From positions 372,001 through 436,000 of the forward strand of contig JAZKHE010000002.1 in assembly GCA_040385525.1 (NCBI GenBank): a stretch of 64,000 bases of DNA. Direction: 5' to 3'. Shown here piece after piece: positions 7,503 to 16,095 of the stretch (its first letter is position 1; each line of letters starts with the position of its first letter). The position numbers were made by a program, and so were the translations under genes. Below the pieces are notes generated by a model. The model was not told where the DNA came from. It did not search any database and saw only the letters and a program-made list of their open reading frames with translations. The stretch is from JAZKHE01 sp040385525 (GTDB taxonomy: Bacteria > Bacteroidota > Bacteroidia > UBA4408).

Positions 7503-8972
7503 ATGAAAAACGTTAAAGATTATAACCACTTAATTCTAATTTTTTCAATAATAGTTTCATCTTATTTTTTGTATTCGTCAAGATACTATGCTTTGCTAAA
7601 TTCTGACGATGCATTAAATATTTTAATGGCACATAATTACAAATGGCCTCAAGACATATACTGTTGGGGCCAAAACCGAGGAGGAACTTTAATTGCTGTA
7701 CTCGCTCAACCATTTATAAAACTATTCAGTTTTAAGGCGATTAACGCAGTTTCTGTAGCTAATTATTTAGTTTTAATACTTGGTTATTTTTGTTTTTCTA
7801 GTTTGTTTAAAAATAACTTTAGTAAAGTTGTTTTTGCTGTTATTTGGTTTTTGCCATTTCAGCGTTTTGTTGATATTACTCGTTTTCCTATTGGTGTTGA
7901 ATATAGTTTAATTGCTGTGTTAATTATTTTACTAAATAGTTTGTCAAAAACCGATAGTGTATTAAAAAAGAATTTGCTTCTAATTAGTGTGTTGTTAATC
8001 AGTTTAATTGCAATTTGGGTTTCTGATTTAGCTATTGTTTCTATATGTAATTTGTTTTTTGTTTCATTGCTTTTTAATTATTTTAAAAATAAAAAATTCT
8101 CAAATGACAAAACTATTTTAATCTATTTTTTAGTGGGTATTGTCTTTGTTTTTTTATCCATAAACTACGTTAAATCTATTGTTAATGTTCAAAATGACAA
8201 CTATTTGCTGTTAAATAATTTTAACGAAATAATACGAGCGTTAGTAGTTTTAGTAAATGCAAATTTTGATGTTTTAGTTTTTAAAACAAAAGAAATATTG
8301 GTGAGTATTTATGCTTTGCTTACTGTTTTGTTTTTATTGTTTTTAACGGCGTTCATTATAAAAAAGAAATTAGTTAAAAATCTTTTTTTAAATCAATGGA
8401 TTGCTTTTTTTCTGCTTGATTTTATAATTATTTTTATAGTGTTTTTAGTTGCGAGTTGGGTATTGGCAAATGGAATGGGGCGTTGGTATTTTGTTGCTAC
8501 TTATATTTCTTTGTCGTTACTTGTTTTGTTAATTATTGAACAATTAAACAAATACAATCTTAAGTTGAAATTTTTTAAATTTGCTTTGCTTATTATAGTT
8601 TTAGTTGGTGCAATTAGCCCAGTTTATAGCATGAAATATAAAAATCCTAAACGATTAATACCTATGACAGATATTATAGTAGAGTTTAATAAATTAGGCA
8701 AAATTGGCGTGATTGGCGAGTACTGGAACTCCTATATTATATCTTGTGCAAATCCCGATAGTATTGTGGCAACACCACACGATATGTGCGAGATTAAAAA
8801 CAAAGCATTTGTTGGTGAAGTTTTTAGCCGAAAGAATATTTATGTTGTAAGAGATATGTGGATGGATTATTTTCCGGATACGCTTTTGCAGTTTGGGAAT
8901 ATTTTAATTCAAGATGGAAAGCCTTTTGAATTAGGCGATTGCAAAGTGTGTAAGTATAAAAAAATAAAGTAA
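7503..8972 (+). CDS. Multi-pass membrane protein, glycosyltransferase GT-C-like
   Basis: 489 residues with about ten hydrophobic helices and a roughly 100-residue soluble C-terminal part. The first loop after helix 1 carries NSDDALNILMAHNYKW, then CWGQNRGGTL. An acidic pair in the first extracytoplasmic loop is typical of GT-C enzymes that use lipid-linked sugar donors. This suggests a glycosyl- or mannosyl-transferase-like role in surface polysaccharide or protein modification, but no decisive motif was found and the call is tentative. The ATG directly follows the stop of the preceding phosphatase gene (TAAATG), so translation is probably coupled. The base composition is notably AT-rich. It ends 16 bases before the convergent gldD stop. 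Confidence 0.7.
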   Translation: MKNVKDYNHLILIFSIIVSSYFLYSSRYYALLNSDDALNILMAHNYKWPQDIYCWGQNRGGTLIAVLAQPFIKLFSFKAINAVSVANYLVLILGYFCFSSLFKNNFSKVVFAVIWFLPFQRFVDITRFPIGVEYSLIAVLIILLNSLSKTDSVLKKNLLLISVLLISLIAIWVSDLAIVSICNLFFVSLLFNYFKNKKFSNDKTILIYFLVGIVFVFLSINYVKSIVNVQNDNYLLLNNFNEIIRALVVLVNANFDVLVFKTKEILVSIYALLTVLFLLFLTAFIIKKKLVKNLFLNQWIAFFLLDFIIIFIVFLVASWVLANGMGRWYFVATYISLSLLVLLIIEQLNKYNLKLKFFKFALLIIVLVGAISPVYSMKYKNPKRLIPMTDIIVEFNKLGKIGVIGEYWNSYIISCANPDSIVATPHDMCEIKNKAFVGEVFSRKNIYVVRDMWMDYFPDTLLQFGNILIQDGKPFELGDCKVCKYKKIK

Positions 8973-8988
8973 TTATTATAGTAGAAAC

Positions 8989-9552
8989 TTACTTCCAGTT
9001 TAATGTATTAACCAATTTAAATACATCTTCTTTAATAAATGAAGATACTGGTTGTATAGAATCTACATTGGTTTGTACATTAAAGTACAAAGCGCCACGT
9101 AAAAAATGTTTAGTGCTATCAGTTAAATAAAACTGTAAGCCAGATGCTGTTGCGCCATCAATACTATAAATTAATCCGTACACTTTTTTATTGGGGAACG
9201 AAACTAGCTCTTCGTTAATTGCTTCTGCCTTAACAATGTGTTTGTAAGCCAACATTCTAGAGTCTTCTATGTGTTTATCTATATCCTTGTTGATAGATGA
9301 ATAACTTAAATGTAAACGTGCGTTAAATGAGTTAAAATCAACATTTTTCCAGCAGGTATTTTTTTGACTTCCTTTGTAATCGTTAACCACTGCGTAAGTT
9401 GGGTAATCGAATTGAAAAGGGCAATCGCTAATAAATGTTTGATATTTTTTTTCGGGAAAATTTATTCTAAAAAAACCTTTTGGCTTTGGTGCATAATCGC
9501 TTGAACAAGCTGTTAAAAAAGTAATAAAAACGATAAATAATATTTTTTGCAT
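8989..9552 (-). CDS. gldD: Gliding motility lipoprotein GldD
   Basis: Lipoprotein needed for gliding and T9SS function in Flavobacterium. The 187-residue product has a lipoprotein signal (lipobox FLTAC, Cys16) followed by the family-specific APKPKGFFRINFPEKKY and CPFQFDYPTYA. The C-terminal SIQPVSSFIKEDVFKL region also fits GldD. An upstream TTG would add seven residues, but the ATG at 9552 puts the hydrophobic core and lipobox in normal places. It lies downstream of ssb on the same strand with a terminator between them and a TACATTTG box 18 bases upstream, so it is probably transcribed on its own. The gldE gene often found between ssb and gldD is missing here. Confidence 0.92.
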   Translation of the reverse strand: MQKILFIVFITFLTACSSDYAPKPKGFFRINFPEKKYQTFISDCPFQFDYPTYAVVNDYKGSQKNTCWKNVDFNSFNARLHLSYSSINKDIDKHIEDSRMLAYKHIVKAEAINEELVSFPNKKVYGLIYSIDGATASGLQFYLTDSTKHFLRGALYFNVQTNVDSIQPVSSFIKEDVFKLVNTLNWK

Positions 9553-9570
9553 TGCTCTAATTTTGCTACG

Positions 9571-9578
9571 CAAATGTA
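9571..9578 (-). promoter_or_regulatory. Predicted -7 box for gldD
   Basis: TACATTTG on the minus strand matches TAnnTTTG and lies between the ssb terminator and the gldD ATG. No TTG element is evident, so this is weak. Confidence 0.35.
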
Positions 9579-9584
9579 GTAAAT

Positions 9585-9614
9585 AAAAAATCCCTCTTTA
9601 AAACTAAAGAGGGA
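9585..9614 (-). terminator. Intrinsic terminator for ssb
   Basis: A perfect 10-base stem TCCCTCTTTA/TAAAGAGGGA surrounds the loop AAAC. It is followed on the minus strand by ATTTTTTATTT, and begins about 26 bases past the ssb stop. Confidence 0.9.
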
Positions 9615-9640
9615 TAATTGTTAATTGAACTTTTTAGCTG

Positions 9641-10078
9641 TTAAAACGGTAAATCTCCACTTCCAGTATTGTTGCCATTCGTTTCTGTGCTAAATGCTGC
9701 TTCTTGATGATTTCCGTTTGTGTTATCGGTTTCAACTCTGTTGTTGTAACGAACAATAGATATATTATCGGCTACAACTTCTGTAGCATAACGTTTGTTT
9801 TTGTCTTTGTCTTCCCAACTGCGGGTTCTAAGCTTACCTTCAATATAAACGGTATATCCTTTTTTAAGGTTTTTTTCGGCAAACTCTGCTTGTCCTCTCC
9901 AAAGTACAATGTTGTGCCATTCTGTTTGTTCAACTTTCTGACCATTTTTGTCTTTAAAAACTTCTGTAGTTGCTAATGGAAAGTTTGCTACCGCAGTTCC
10001 ACTATCTAATCTCCTTACTTCAGGGTCTTTTCCTAAATTACCAATAAGAATTACTTTGTTAACGCCGATTGAAGCCAT
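9641..10078 (-). CDS. ssb: Single-stranded DNA-binding protein
   Basis: Coats single-stranded DNA in replication, repair and recombination and recruits partner enzymes. The 145-residue protein has an OB fold over residues 1-105, starting VNKVILIGNLGKDPEVR, with TEWHNIVLWRGQAEFAEKNLKKG and YIEGKLRTRSWEDKDKNKRY. A disordered Asn/Thr/Gly-rich linker follows. The C-terminal tip GDLPF corresponds to the usual DDIPF/DDLPF partner-binding tail with the first Asp replaced by Gly. A well-placed promoter and a strong terminator frame it as a single-gene unit. Confidence 0.97.
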   Translation of the reverse strand: MASIGVNKVILIGNLGKDPEVRRLDSGTAVANFPLATTEVFKDKNGQKVEQTEWHNIVLWRGQAEFAEKNLKKGYTVYIEGKLRTRSWEDKDKNKRYATEVVADNISIVRYNNRVETDNTNGNHQEAAFSTETNGNNTGSGDLPF

Positions 10079-10107
10079 AAAATATCGTTTTTAAGTTTAT
10101 AGTATGA

Positions 10108-10137
10108 CAAATTTATCAAATTAAACGATAAAAACAA
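10108..10137 (-). promoter_or_regulatory. Predicted promoter for ssb
   Basis: On the minus strand TAAATTTG (10115-10108) matches the -7 box and TTG (10137-10135) lies 19 bases upstream. The leader would be about 25 bases. Confidence 0.5.
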
Positions 10138-10177
10138 ATATTTTAACGATGAAAATATTGCGAATTGGTAAGATATT

Positions 10178-10903
10178 CTATTTTCGGAGTTCAAAGTTTT
10201 TACCAAGATATACTCTTCTTACGGTTTCGTCGGCAGCTAATTCTTCTGCGGTTCCTGCTTTTAAAATTTTTCCTTCAAATAGTAAGTAAGCTCTATCGGT
10301 AATAGTTAAGGTTTCGTGTACGTTGTGATCGGTAATTAAAATGCCAATGTTCTTAGCTTTTAGTTTATGTACAATTGCTTGAATGTCTTCTACTGCAATT
10401 GGATCAACGCCCGCAAAAGGTTCGTCTAGCAAAATAAATTTTGGATCAACAGCTAAGGCTCTAGCTATTTCTGTTCTTCTTCGTTCTCCGCCCGATAAAA
10501 AATCGCCACGGTTTTTTCTAATATGTTGTAAGCCAAATTCATCTAATAACGTTTCGAGCTTATGCTTTTGTTCTTCTTTCGAGAAATTTGTCATTTCCAT
10601 GACAGCGCTAATGTTATCTTCTACAGTCATTTTTCTAAAAACAGAAGCTTCTTGTGCTAAGTAACCAATACCTAACTGCGCTCTGCGATACATTGGTTCT
10701 TTAGTAATTTCTTTATCATCTAAAAAAATTTTACCACCATTGGGTTTTATTAAGCCAACTGTCATGTAAAAAGTAGTGGTTTTTCCGGCTCCGTTTGGGC
10801 CAAGTAAACCAACTATTTCCCCTTGATTTACTTCAACAGAAACACCTTGAACAACATAACGGCTCTTGTATTTTTTAACTAAATTTTCGGTACGTAAAAT
10901 CAT
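10178..10903 (-). CDS. lptB: LPS export ABC transporter ATP-binding protein LptB
   Basis: Cytoplasmic ATPase of the LptB2FG complex that extracts lipopolysaccharide from the inner membrane and drives it across the LptA bridge. The 241-residue protein has Walker A GPNGAGKTT near residue 36, the Q-loop region GYLAQEASVF, signature LSGGERRR, Walker B FILLDEPFAGVDP and switch His in ITDHNVHET. GYLAQEASVFRKMTVEDNI is typical of LptB rather than other ABC ATPases. LptF, LptG and LptA are not adjacent. The likely -7 box TAAATTTG ends only four bases before the ATG, so the message may be nearly leaderless. Confidence 0.95.
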   Translation of the reverse strand: MILRTENLVKKYKSRYVVQGVSVEVNQGEIVGLLGPNGAGKTTTFYMTVGLIKPNGGKIFLDDKEITKEPMYRRAQLGIGYLAQEASVFRKMTVEDNISAVMEMTNFSKEEQKHKLETLLDEFGLQHIRKNRGDFLSGGERRRTEIARALAVDPKFILLDEPFAGVDPIAVEDIQAIVHKLKAKNIGILITDHNVHETLTITDRAYLLFEGKILKAGTAEELAADETVRRVYLGKNFELRK

Positions 10904-10907
10904 ATTA

Positions 10908-10915
10908 CAAATTTA
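10908..10915 (-). promoter_or_regulatory. Predicted -7 box immediately before lptB
   Basis: TAAATTTG on the minus strand ends four bases before the lptB ATG. A TTG sits 23 bases further upstream (10941-10939), at the edge of the accepted range. If used, the transcript would start at or just before the start codon. Confidence 0.35.
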
Positions 10916-11008
10916 GTAATTATTTAGTAGTTAGAGTACAACTGTTTTTTTACGGAATTTTTTCAAGTAAAATTATTAACTTAGTATTAGCCTAAAACGC
11001 AAATATAA

Positions 11009-11467
11009 ATGAAAAAACTTGTCTTTTTTATAACCATGTTATTTTCGATTTCAGGGTTTACACAAGAAATTAATGGAGATAGTGTGCCAGATAAAAGTGC
11101 TGAATTCCCTGGAGGAGAAACAGCATTATATGAATTTTTGAACAATACAATTAAGTATCCTGAATATGAGTTTCAGCAGAGAATTGGAGGGAAAGTTTAT
11201 GTTTATTTTATCATAGATGAATCAGGGAAAACAAAGGACATTAAAATTGCTAAAGGAATAAAAGATGCTCCAGCTCTAGAAGATGAAGCAATACGTGTAA
11301 TAAAAGCAATGCCGTATTGGATACCAGGTATACATAATGGAAAGCCAACAGCAATGCAGTTTACTATACCAATTCTGTTTAACACACGTCGTCAAACTGA
11401 ATTAGCACCCGCTACCAAAAGCAGTATAATATTGCCCCCGCCAAATCCTAAATTGCTTCCTAAATAG
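11009..11467 (+). CDS. Secreted protein with stand-alone TonB C-terminal domain
   Basis: 152 residues: a cleavable signal peptide (MKKLVFFITMLFSISGFTQE), then a TonB_C domain from about residue 27 to 130. It includes FPGGETALYEFLNNTIKYP, GGKVYVYFIIDESGKTKDI, the Ala/Glu helix ALEDEAIRVIKAMPYWIPG and the closing strand MQFTIPILF. The C-terminal tail is Pro/Thr-rich. Normal TonB has an inner-membrane anchor and a long periplasmic spacer. Here the domain follows a signal peptide directly, so it is probably a free periplasmic protein and not an energy transducer. Such short TonB_C proteins are frequent in Bacteroidota and their role is unclear. No ExbB or ExbD is nearby. Confidence 0.85.
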   Translation: MKKLVFFITMLFSISGFTQEINGDSVPDKSAEFPGGETALYEFLNNTIKYPEYEFQQRIGGKVYVYFIIDESGKTKDIKIAKGIKDAPALEDEAIRVIKAMPYWIPGIHNGKPTAMQFTIPILFNTRRQTELAPATKSSIILPPPNPKLLPK

Positions 11468-11566
11468 TTTTATTGATTGCAGAAGTTGTGCTAAAACGAA
11501 AATTGCACCTTTAATTCCCTGTTTTTATTATGTGTTTATCCGTATTATTTGTGAGCAAAACTTGTA

Positions 11567-14041
11567 TTAGAAACTAAATTGTAAACTAACCCTAACTCCA
11601 AATTTAGCAATATCTGCTTTATTAGCATTATCTAAATAGCTTAAACGCCATAAAGCATCAACTCTAATTATTTTTAAAATATTTTCTACACCAATGCCTG
11701 CTTCGGCATAAGGTTTTGTATAACTAAGTGTATATAAATTTGTGGGAAATAAAACGTTGTTAATATTGCTAGTGTTTGCGCTACCAACAATTGCTTTTGC
11801 AGAAGCTACTTCTCTCCATTTTAATCTACGCATTAATGGTAAATGATTTAAAAAGAAACCATCAAAATGGTGAGTTATACTTGCAGAAACATATTCATCA
11901 CTAACAAACTCTAAAAAGTTCATCATGTTAAAGGCATTTATATCGTAGCCATACGTTTCGTTACCTGAGTGAAGCTCCATTAACGGATAAGGAACATTAC
12001 CTAAAATTTTTCCGCCTTCGATGGTGTAATCAAAATAACCTATTGGACCTATGCGTAACCTATCATCCATTCTAAGTTTTAGTTTGTGGTACGAATAATT
12101 ACTTTTTAATACACCTTTTAAACCCGCAACATAATCAAACTGAAATATTGGGTTTCGCGTTCCTAAAGATGTTCTGTCGAATTCGCCCTCTAAAAATTTT
12201 TCGTCGTAAGCAAAGCGAGTATAAAAACCAATTTCTGAAGTTTTAATATTAGCTATGTTGTTTAGCGTACTATCTGCAGTATAAAAATTGTAGGCATAAG
12301 CTGGAGATAATGGCGTAATAATTTTATGTTGTAAAACTACACGAGAGTTAAAACCTTTAAACCACTCTTTGTCGTAATACATTTTGTATTGCTCAATTTC
12401 AGTTAAGTTAGAAAGCGGATTTCTTCTAAATAAAGAAGAAAGAATATTATCTTGACGTATAACGTTCTGTCCCTGTCCTAAAACTTCGTAATCGTGTTTG
12501 TAGTTAAACCACAACATTTGGCGTGTTGGTTTTTTTTGTAACATCCATCTAAAACCAGCGCTGTATTTAAATTTTTCGTCATTTAGTCCGTAAGCTGTGT
12601 AGCCGTTTAATTCAAACCACTTACTAAATTTATTGCTTGTTCTTCCGCCTAATTTAAATCGATGTTCTTCAACTCTATTGTAACTATAAATACTTGTAAC
12701 TGGACCAATTTCTATATAACCCCAAGGTTTGTAGCCCGAAGCCAACATTTGTATTACGCTAACATAATTTTGATAGGGTTTTAATGTTTGAATGGTATCC
12801 ACCATTTTATAAATCATGGTTTCGTTTTTCGATAAACTATCGTGGCGTGCGGTTTGCCAAAACGAATCATCTTTTTTATCGGCATCGTCAGCAACAACAA
12901 TATTATCGGCTTTTTTAGCGTAAAACTCTTCTGGTTTAGGTTTGTTTATTTTAAAATTATTATACGATGTTGTTTTTCTTCCGTAAAAACCAGTTGTCTT
13001 TTTTTGTAAAGCAAAATCAACTACTAATTTTTCTTTACTTCGCATCCAAGTACTATCTACATACGCGTATTCTTGTATAACGTTTAGTGTATTTACGAAG
13101 TTTAAGTTTGCATCGTCAGCAATGCTCATTTCTAAACGTTTAACAGCAAAAGTTGTGTCGTTAATCCACATGTTTCCTGCAAAAGTAAGCTCTTGTTTGC
13201 GGCGTGGTTTAAACTGAATATGGTAACAATAATTACCATCAACCATCAAACTGTCTAATAAATAATATTTGTAGTAACCAATTCCATTGTCGGAAATTGG
13301 GCTTGCAAAACTTTTTCCAAACACAATAATGTTGTTGTCGTAAATGTTTATGTTTTGGTACATATCGCCCATAACCTGCGATACGCTTTTGTTTTCCATA
13401 CCCGCAATTTTTGAAGCTTTAATTACTTCGCGTTTAAACTTTGGTTTGTCGCGGTAATACATTTCCGAAATTGTTTCCGAAATAAAAAATGGTAAATAAG
13501 GTTTTTCGGTTTTGTTGGTGCTATCAATATTATCAAACACAAAATCAAACGGTTTCATTACACGGCTTTTCTTTAAGCCTTTTCCAATGTTGTTAATGTC
13601 AAACTCAATTTTATTGTATACTTCGTATTCGTACGAATCTAGTTTACGATTATCGTTATTCGGTTTATTTTTTTCTACTAAACGTAAAATTCTATGCGCA
13701 GGATTTTCGCCTGGTTTAATTACAACTTCTTTTAAATTAATTGTGTTTGCTGCTAAATAAAAATCGATTTGTTGTGTTTTTCCTTTTGCAACTGCTTTTC
13801 CAATTTTAATATAACCCACATACGCAACCGTTAAACTATCGGTAGGAGAGGAAGTTACAATGCTGTAATTTCCATCAAAATCGGTTGTGGTACCCACACC
13901 ACTATTTTTAAAAACAACGCTAACAAAAGGCAAAGGTTCTTTTGTATCATTATCATATACCTTGCCAGTTATTTTTGTTACTTGCGCTATTGTAGGCAAA
14001 GTAAAAAATAAAATAAAAAGAGAAATGTAATTTTTTAGCAT
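11567..14041 (-). CDS. DUF5686/carboxypeptidase-regulatory-like outer-membrane protein
   Basis: 824 residues. After a signal peptide (about 1-19) there is a CarboxypepD_reg-like beta-sandwich at roughly 22-108 (ITGKVYDNDTKEPLPFVSV, GTTTDFDGNYSI). The rest matches the DUF5686 architecture: a soluble region with VMKPFDFVFDN, PFFISETISEMYYRD and YHIQFKPRRKQELTFAG, then an outer-membrane beta-barrel ending in VDALWRLSYLDN and the terminal strand FGVRVSLQFSF. The terminal Phe is typical of a BAM substrate. The domain order resembles the N-terminal extension of TonB-dependent receptors, but no plug domain was recognised. The molecular function is unknown. The CMD-like gene ends one base before its ATG, so translational coupling is likely. 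Confidence 0.85.
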   Translation of the reverse strand: MLKNYISLFILFFTLPTIAQVTKITGKVYDNDTKEPLPFVSVVFKNSGVGTTTDFDGNYSIVTSSPTDSLTVAYVGYIKIGKAVAKGKTQQIDFYLAANTINLKEVVIKPGENPAHRILRLVEKNKPNNDNRKLDSYEYEVYNKIEFDINNIGKGLKKSRVMKPFDFVFDNIDSTNKTEKPYLPFFISETISEMYYRDKPKFKREVIKASKIAGMENKSVSQVMGDMYQNINIYDNNIIVFGKSFASPISDNGIGYYKYYLLDSLMVDGNYCYHIQFKPRRKQELTFAGNMWINDTTFAVKRLEMSIADDANLNFVNTLNVIQEYAYVDSTWMRSKEKLVVDFALQKKTTGFYGRKTTSYNNFKINKPKPEEFYAKKADNIVVADDADKKDDSFWQTARHDSLSKNETMIYKMVDTIQTLKPYQNYVSVIQMLASGYKPWGYIEIGPVTSIYSYNRVEEHRFKLGGRTSNKFSKWFELNGYTAYGLNDEKFKYSAGFRWMLQKKPTRQMLWFNYKHDYEVLGQGQNVIRQDNILSSLFRRNPLSNLTEIEQYKMYYDKEWFKGFNSRVVLQHKIITPLSPAYAYNFYTADSTLNNIANIKTSEIGFYTRFAYDEKFLEGEFDRTSLGTRNPIFQFDYVAGLKGVLKSNYSYHKLKLRMDDRLRIGPIGYFDYTIEGGKILGNVPYPLMELHSGNETYGYDINAFNMMNFLEFVSDEYVSASITHHFDGFFLNHLPLMRRLKWREVASAKAIVGSANTSNINNVLFPTNLYTLSYTKPYAEAGIGVENILKIIRVDALWRLSYLDNANKADIAKFGVRVSLQFSF

Positions 14042-14042
14042 T

Positions 14043-14387
14043 TTAATTTTTTTCTAATTCTTCCCAAAACTCAACGGCACGTCTAAGATGCGGAATTACT
14101 ATTGAGCCACCAACTAAAAGTGCAATAGAAAACACTTCAAAAATTTCTTTTTTGTTTATGCCACAATCTTTTGCTTTTTCTACATGGTATTTTATGCAAT
14201 CATCGCAACGCAAAACCATTGATGCTACAAGCCCTAACATTTCTTTTGTTTTTACATCGAGTGCACCTTCGGCATACGCGTTTGTATCTAAATTAAAAAA
14301 ACGTTTAATAACTAAATTGTCGGCATCCATAATTTTTTCGTTCATGGCTGCTCTGTAGCTATTAAATTCTTCTACCATTTTGCTCAT
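14043..14387 (-). CDS. Carboxymuconolactone decarboxylase / AhpD-like protein
   Basis: 114 residues, all-helical. The CMD-family core is KTKEMLGLVASMVLRCDDC, then IKYHVEKAKDCGINKKEIFE, with the CxxC-x3-H type motif CDDCIKYH that in AhpD-like members carries thiol-disulfide or peroxide-related chemistry. Because the CxxC and His are present, a redox role is more likely than true lactone decarboxylation. The substrate is unknown. An upstream TTG would extend it six residues into the preceding gene. The ATG at 14387 removes that overlap and leaves a one-base gap on each side, consistent with a coupled lipoprotein-CMD-DUF5686 operon. Confidence 0.85.
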   Translation of the reverse strand: MSKMVEEFNSYRAAMNEKIMDADNLVIKRFFNLDTNAYAEGALDVKTKEMLGLVASMVLRCDDCIKYHVEKAKDCGINKKEIFEVFSIALLVGGSIVIPHLRRAVEFWEELEKN

Positions 14388-14388
14388 A

Positions 14389-15051
14389 CTAATGTCTGTT
14401 TGCAATTATTATTTCTGAAACATAAACGCCTATTTTTTTTACTTCAGGCTGATTCGATTTAAATTCAGCATCACCCAAAACTTCGTTTTGATTTGTGCTT
14501 TTGTCATCAAAATAAAATCTTCCGCCAAAGCAAGGCAATTCTGTTTCTAATTTTCCTTTATTAAAACTTAAAAAGCCACCTTCGTAATCCCAGCCAAAAC
14601 CAGTAAACGAAACAGGTACATTGCCATTTAGTTTTTCTAATTCTGCAATTGGCGTACCAATTTTTATGCCATTTGCAAAGCTGTACGGAGAGTTTTTTTG
14701 CTGAATTTTTATAGCAGAAATATTTTTAAATGGAATTTCGCTTTCTTCTTGCGAATAAAAAATGAGTTCTTCGGGTTTGTCTTTAAAAACAACTAAGCTC
14801 ATAGTAGCAAATTCGCCTTCTGCAAAAACTGAATCGTATTGCATATTTTCTTTTCCAACTAAAGTTTCTATTTCGGTAACAGTTGAACTAAGCATAATGT
14901 TTCGTGCACCATTGCAAGTTATTTCGTAATTCGATTTTTCTGTAGTAACAGAGTCTGTAATTGCGTTTTCTGTTGTTACTTGTTCTGTTTTTTTAGAATT
15001 GCAACTTATTAGCGCAATACAACAAATAAAAAGAAGTAGTGTTTTTCTCAT
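14389..15051 (-). CDS. Putative lipoprotein of unknown function
   Basis: 220 residues beginning with a lipoprotein signal peptide (lipobox ALISC, Cys17) and an acidic Ser/Thr-rich linker. The mature part has a mixed alpha/beta look, with RNIMLSSTVTEIETLVGKEN, a long run of strands, then SFANGIKIGTPIAELEKLNG and a GFGWDYEGGFLSF segment. The repeated pattern of a strand, 'G.pi.el', and a helix resembles small repeat domains seen in periplasmic proteins, but I do not recognise the family. It is first in a tight three-gene operon with the CMD-like and DUF5686 genes, so a shared envelope role is plausible. Confidence 0.75.
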   Translation of the reverse strand: MRKTLLLFICCIALISCNSKKTEQVTTENAITDSVTTEKSNYEITCNGARNIMLSSTVTEIETLVGKENMQYDSVFAEGEFATMSLVVFKDKPEELIFYSQEESEIPFKNISAIKIQQKNSPYSFANGIKIGTPIAELEKLNGNVPVSFTGFGWDYEGGFLSFNKGKLETELPCFGGRFYFDDKSTNQNEVLGDAEFKSNQPEVKKIGVYVSEIIIANRH

Positions 15052-15115
15052 TGGAGTCTTAATTTAAACTAAACTTAATTAGTTTTTTAAACAATAAGAA
15101 ATTTAAGGCAATAAA

Positions 15116-15943
15116 TTATTCAACAGGTTTATTACGAATAACGTAAGCTGAAACAAAAATGCTTATTTCGTAAAGAAAATAAAGTGGAAACGCTACTAAA
15201 AGCTGTGAAGTAATGTCGGGCGATGGTGTAATAACTGCCGACACAATTAAAATAACAACTACGGCGTGTTTTCTAAATTTACGCATAAATGTAGGTGTCA
15301 TTATACCGATTTTGGATAGGAAATAAACCACAATAGGCAACTCGAAAACTATGCCCGCAGCTAAAGTTATAGTAGTAACTGTAGATATAAACGAACTCAT
15401 TTGTATGGTGTTTTTTACTTCCACACTTACTTGATAGGTTCCTAAAAAATTAACAGAAAGTGGAACAATTACGTAGTAACCAAATAGCACACCAATTAAA
15501 AATAACATAGATGTAAAAAACACAATTCCTTTTGCGTAACCTAACTCTTTTTGGCGCAAGGCTGGTTTAATAAAACGCCACAGTTCCCATAACAAATAAG
15601 GTAATCCGCAAATTAAACCGCCCACAAAACTAATCCACATGTGTGTGGTAAACTGGGCAGATAATTCGGTGTTTATTAATTCAAAAGGAATTTCGGTTAT
15701 GCACAACATACCGCCTGCACCTAAAGCTTCATCGAGCTGGCAAAGCATTCTGTATGTCCAAAATTCTGGATGTTTAGGCGCAAAAATAATGGTATCGAAC
15801 AAAAACTCTGGAAAACAAAATAGGGTAACGGCAATTGTAAAAATTACGGCAGCACTCCGCACCAAGTGCCAACGTAGCACTTCTAAATGTCCTAAAAAAG
15901 ACATTTCGCCCGATTTATTAGAGTTGTTGCCGAATAGTGCCAT
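15116..15943 (-). CDS. tatC: Sec-independent protein translocase subunit TatC
   Basis: Inner-membrane receptor for folded proteins carrying twin-arginine signal peptides. It has 275 residues with six predicted membrane helices. Family features are EMSFLGHLEVLRWHLVRSA at the N-terminus, ELWRFIKPALRQKE after helix 2, FLLGVLFGYYVIVPLSVNFL-type helices and ITPSPDITSQLLVAFPLYFLYE near the end. An extra stretch between helices 1 and 2 is typical of Bacteroidota TatC. TatA is not adjacent. Possible client proteins in this window are the twin-arginine protein at 54.2-55.0 kb and ActB. A TATCTTTG box lies 15 bases upstream. Confidence 0.94.
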   Translation of the reverse strand: MALFGNNSNKSGEMSFLGHLEVLRWHLVRSAAVIFTIAVTLFCFPEFLFDTIIFAPKHPEFWTYRMLCQLDEALGAGGMLCITEIPFELINTELSAQFTTHMWISFVGGLICGLPYLLWELWRFIKPALRQKELGYAKGIVFFTSMLFLIGVLFGYYVIVPLSVNFLGTYQVSVEVKNTIQMSSFISTVTTITLAAGIVFELPIVVYFLSKIGIMTPTFMRKFRKHAVVVILIVSAVITPSPDITSQLLVAFPLYFLYEISIFVSAYVIRNKPVE

Positions 15944-15957
15944 AAAATATTGAGGTG

Positions 15958-15965
15958 CAAAGATA
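15958..15965 (-). promoter_or_regulatory. Predicted -7 box for tatC
   Basis: TATCTTTG on the minus strand exactly matches TAnnTTTG, 15 bases before the tatC ATG. No TTG element was found upstream. Confidence 0.4.
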
Positions 15966-16095
15966 TGTTTTTTTGATGCGTTTTACTTTTATTTGAAGTC
16001 TAAATTATCGTAGAATAGTGCTTTTTTGCTAAAAAATATTTGATTATATCTTTTTTTATTCTAAATTGCATATAGAAACTTAAATTCATTCCAAT

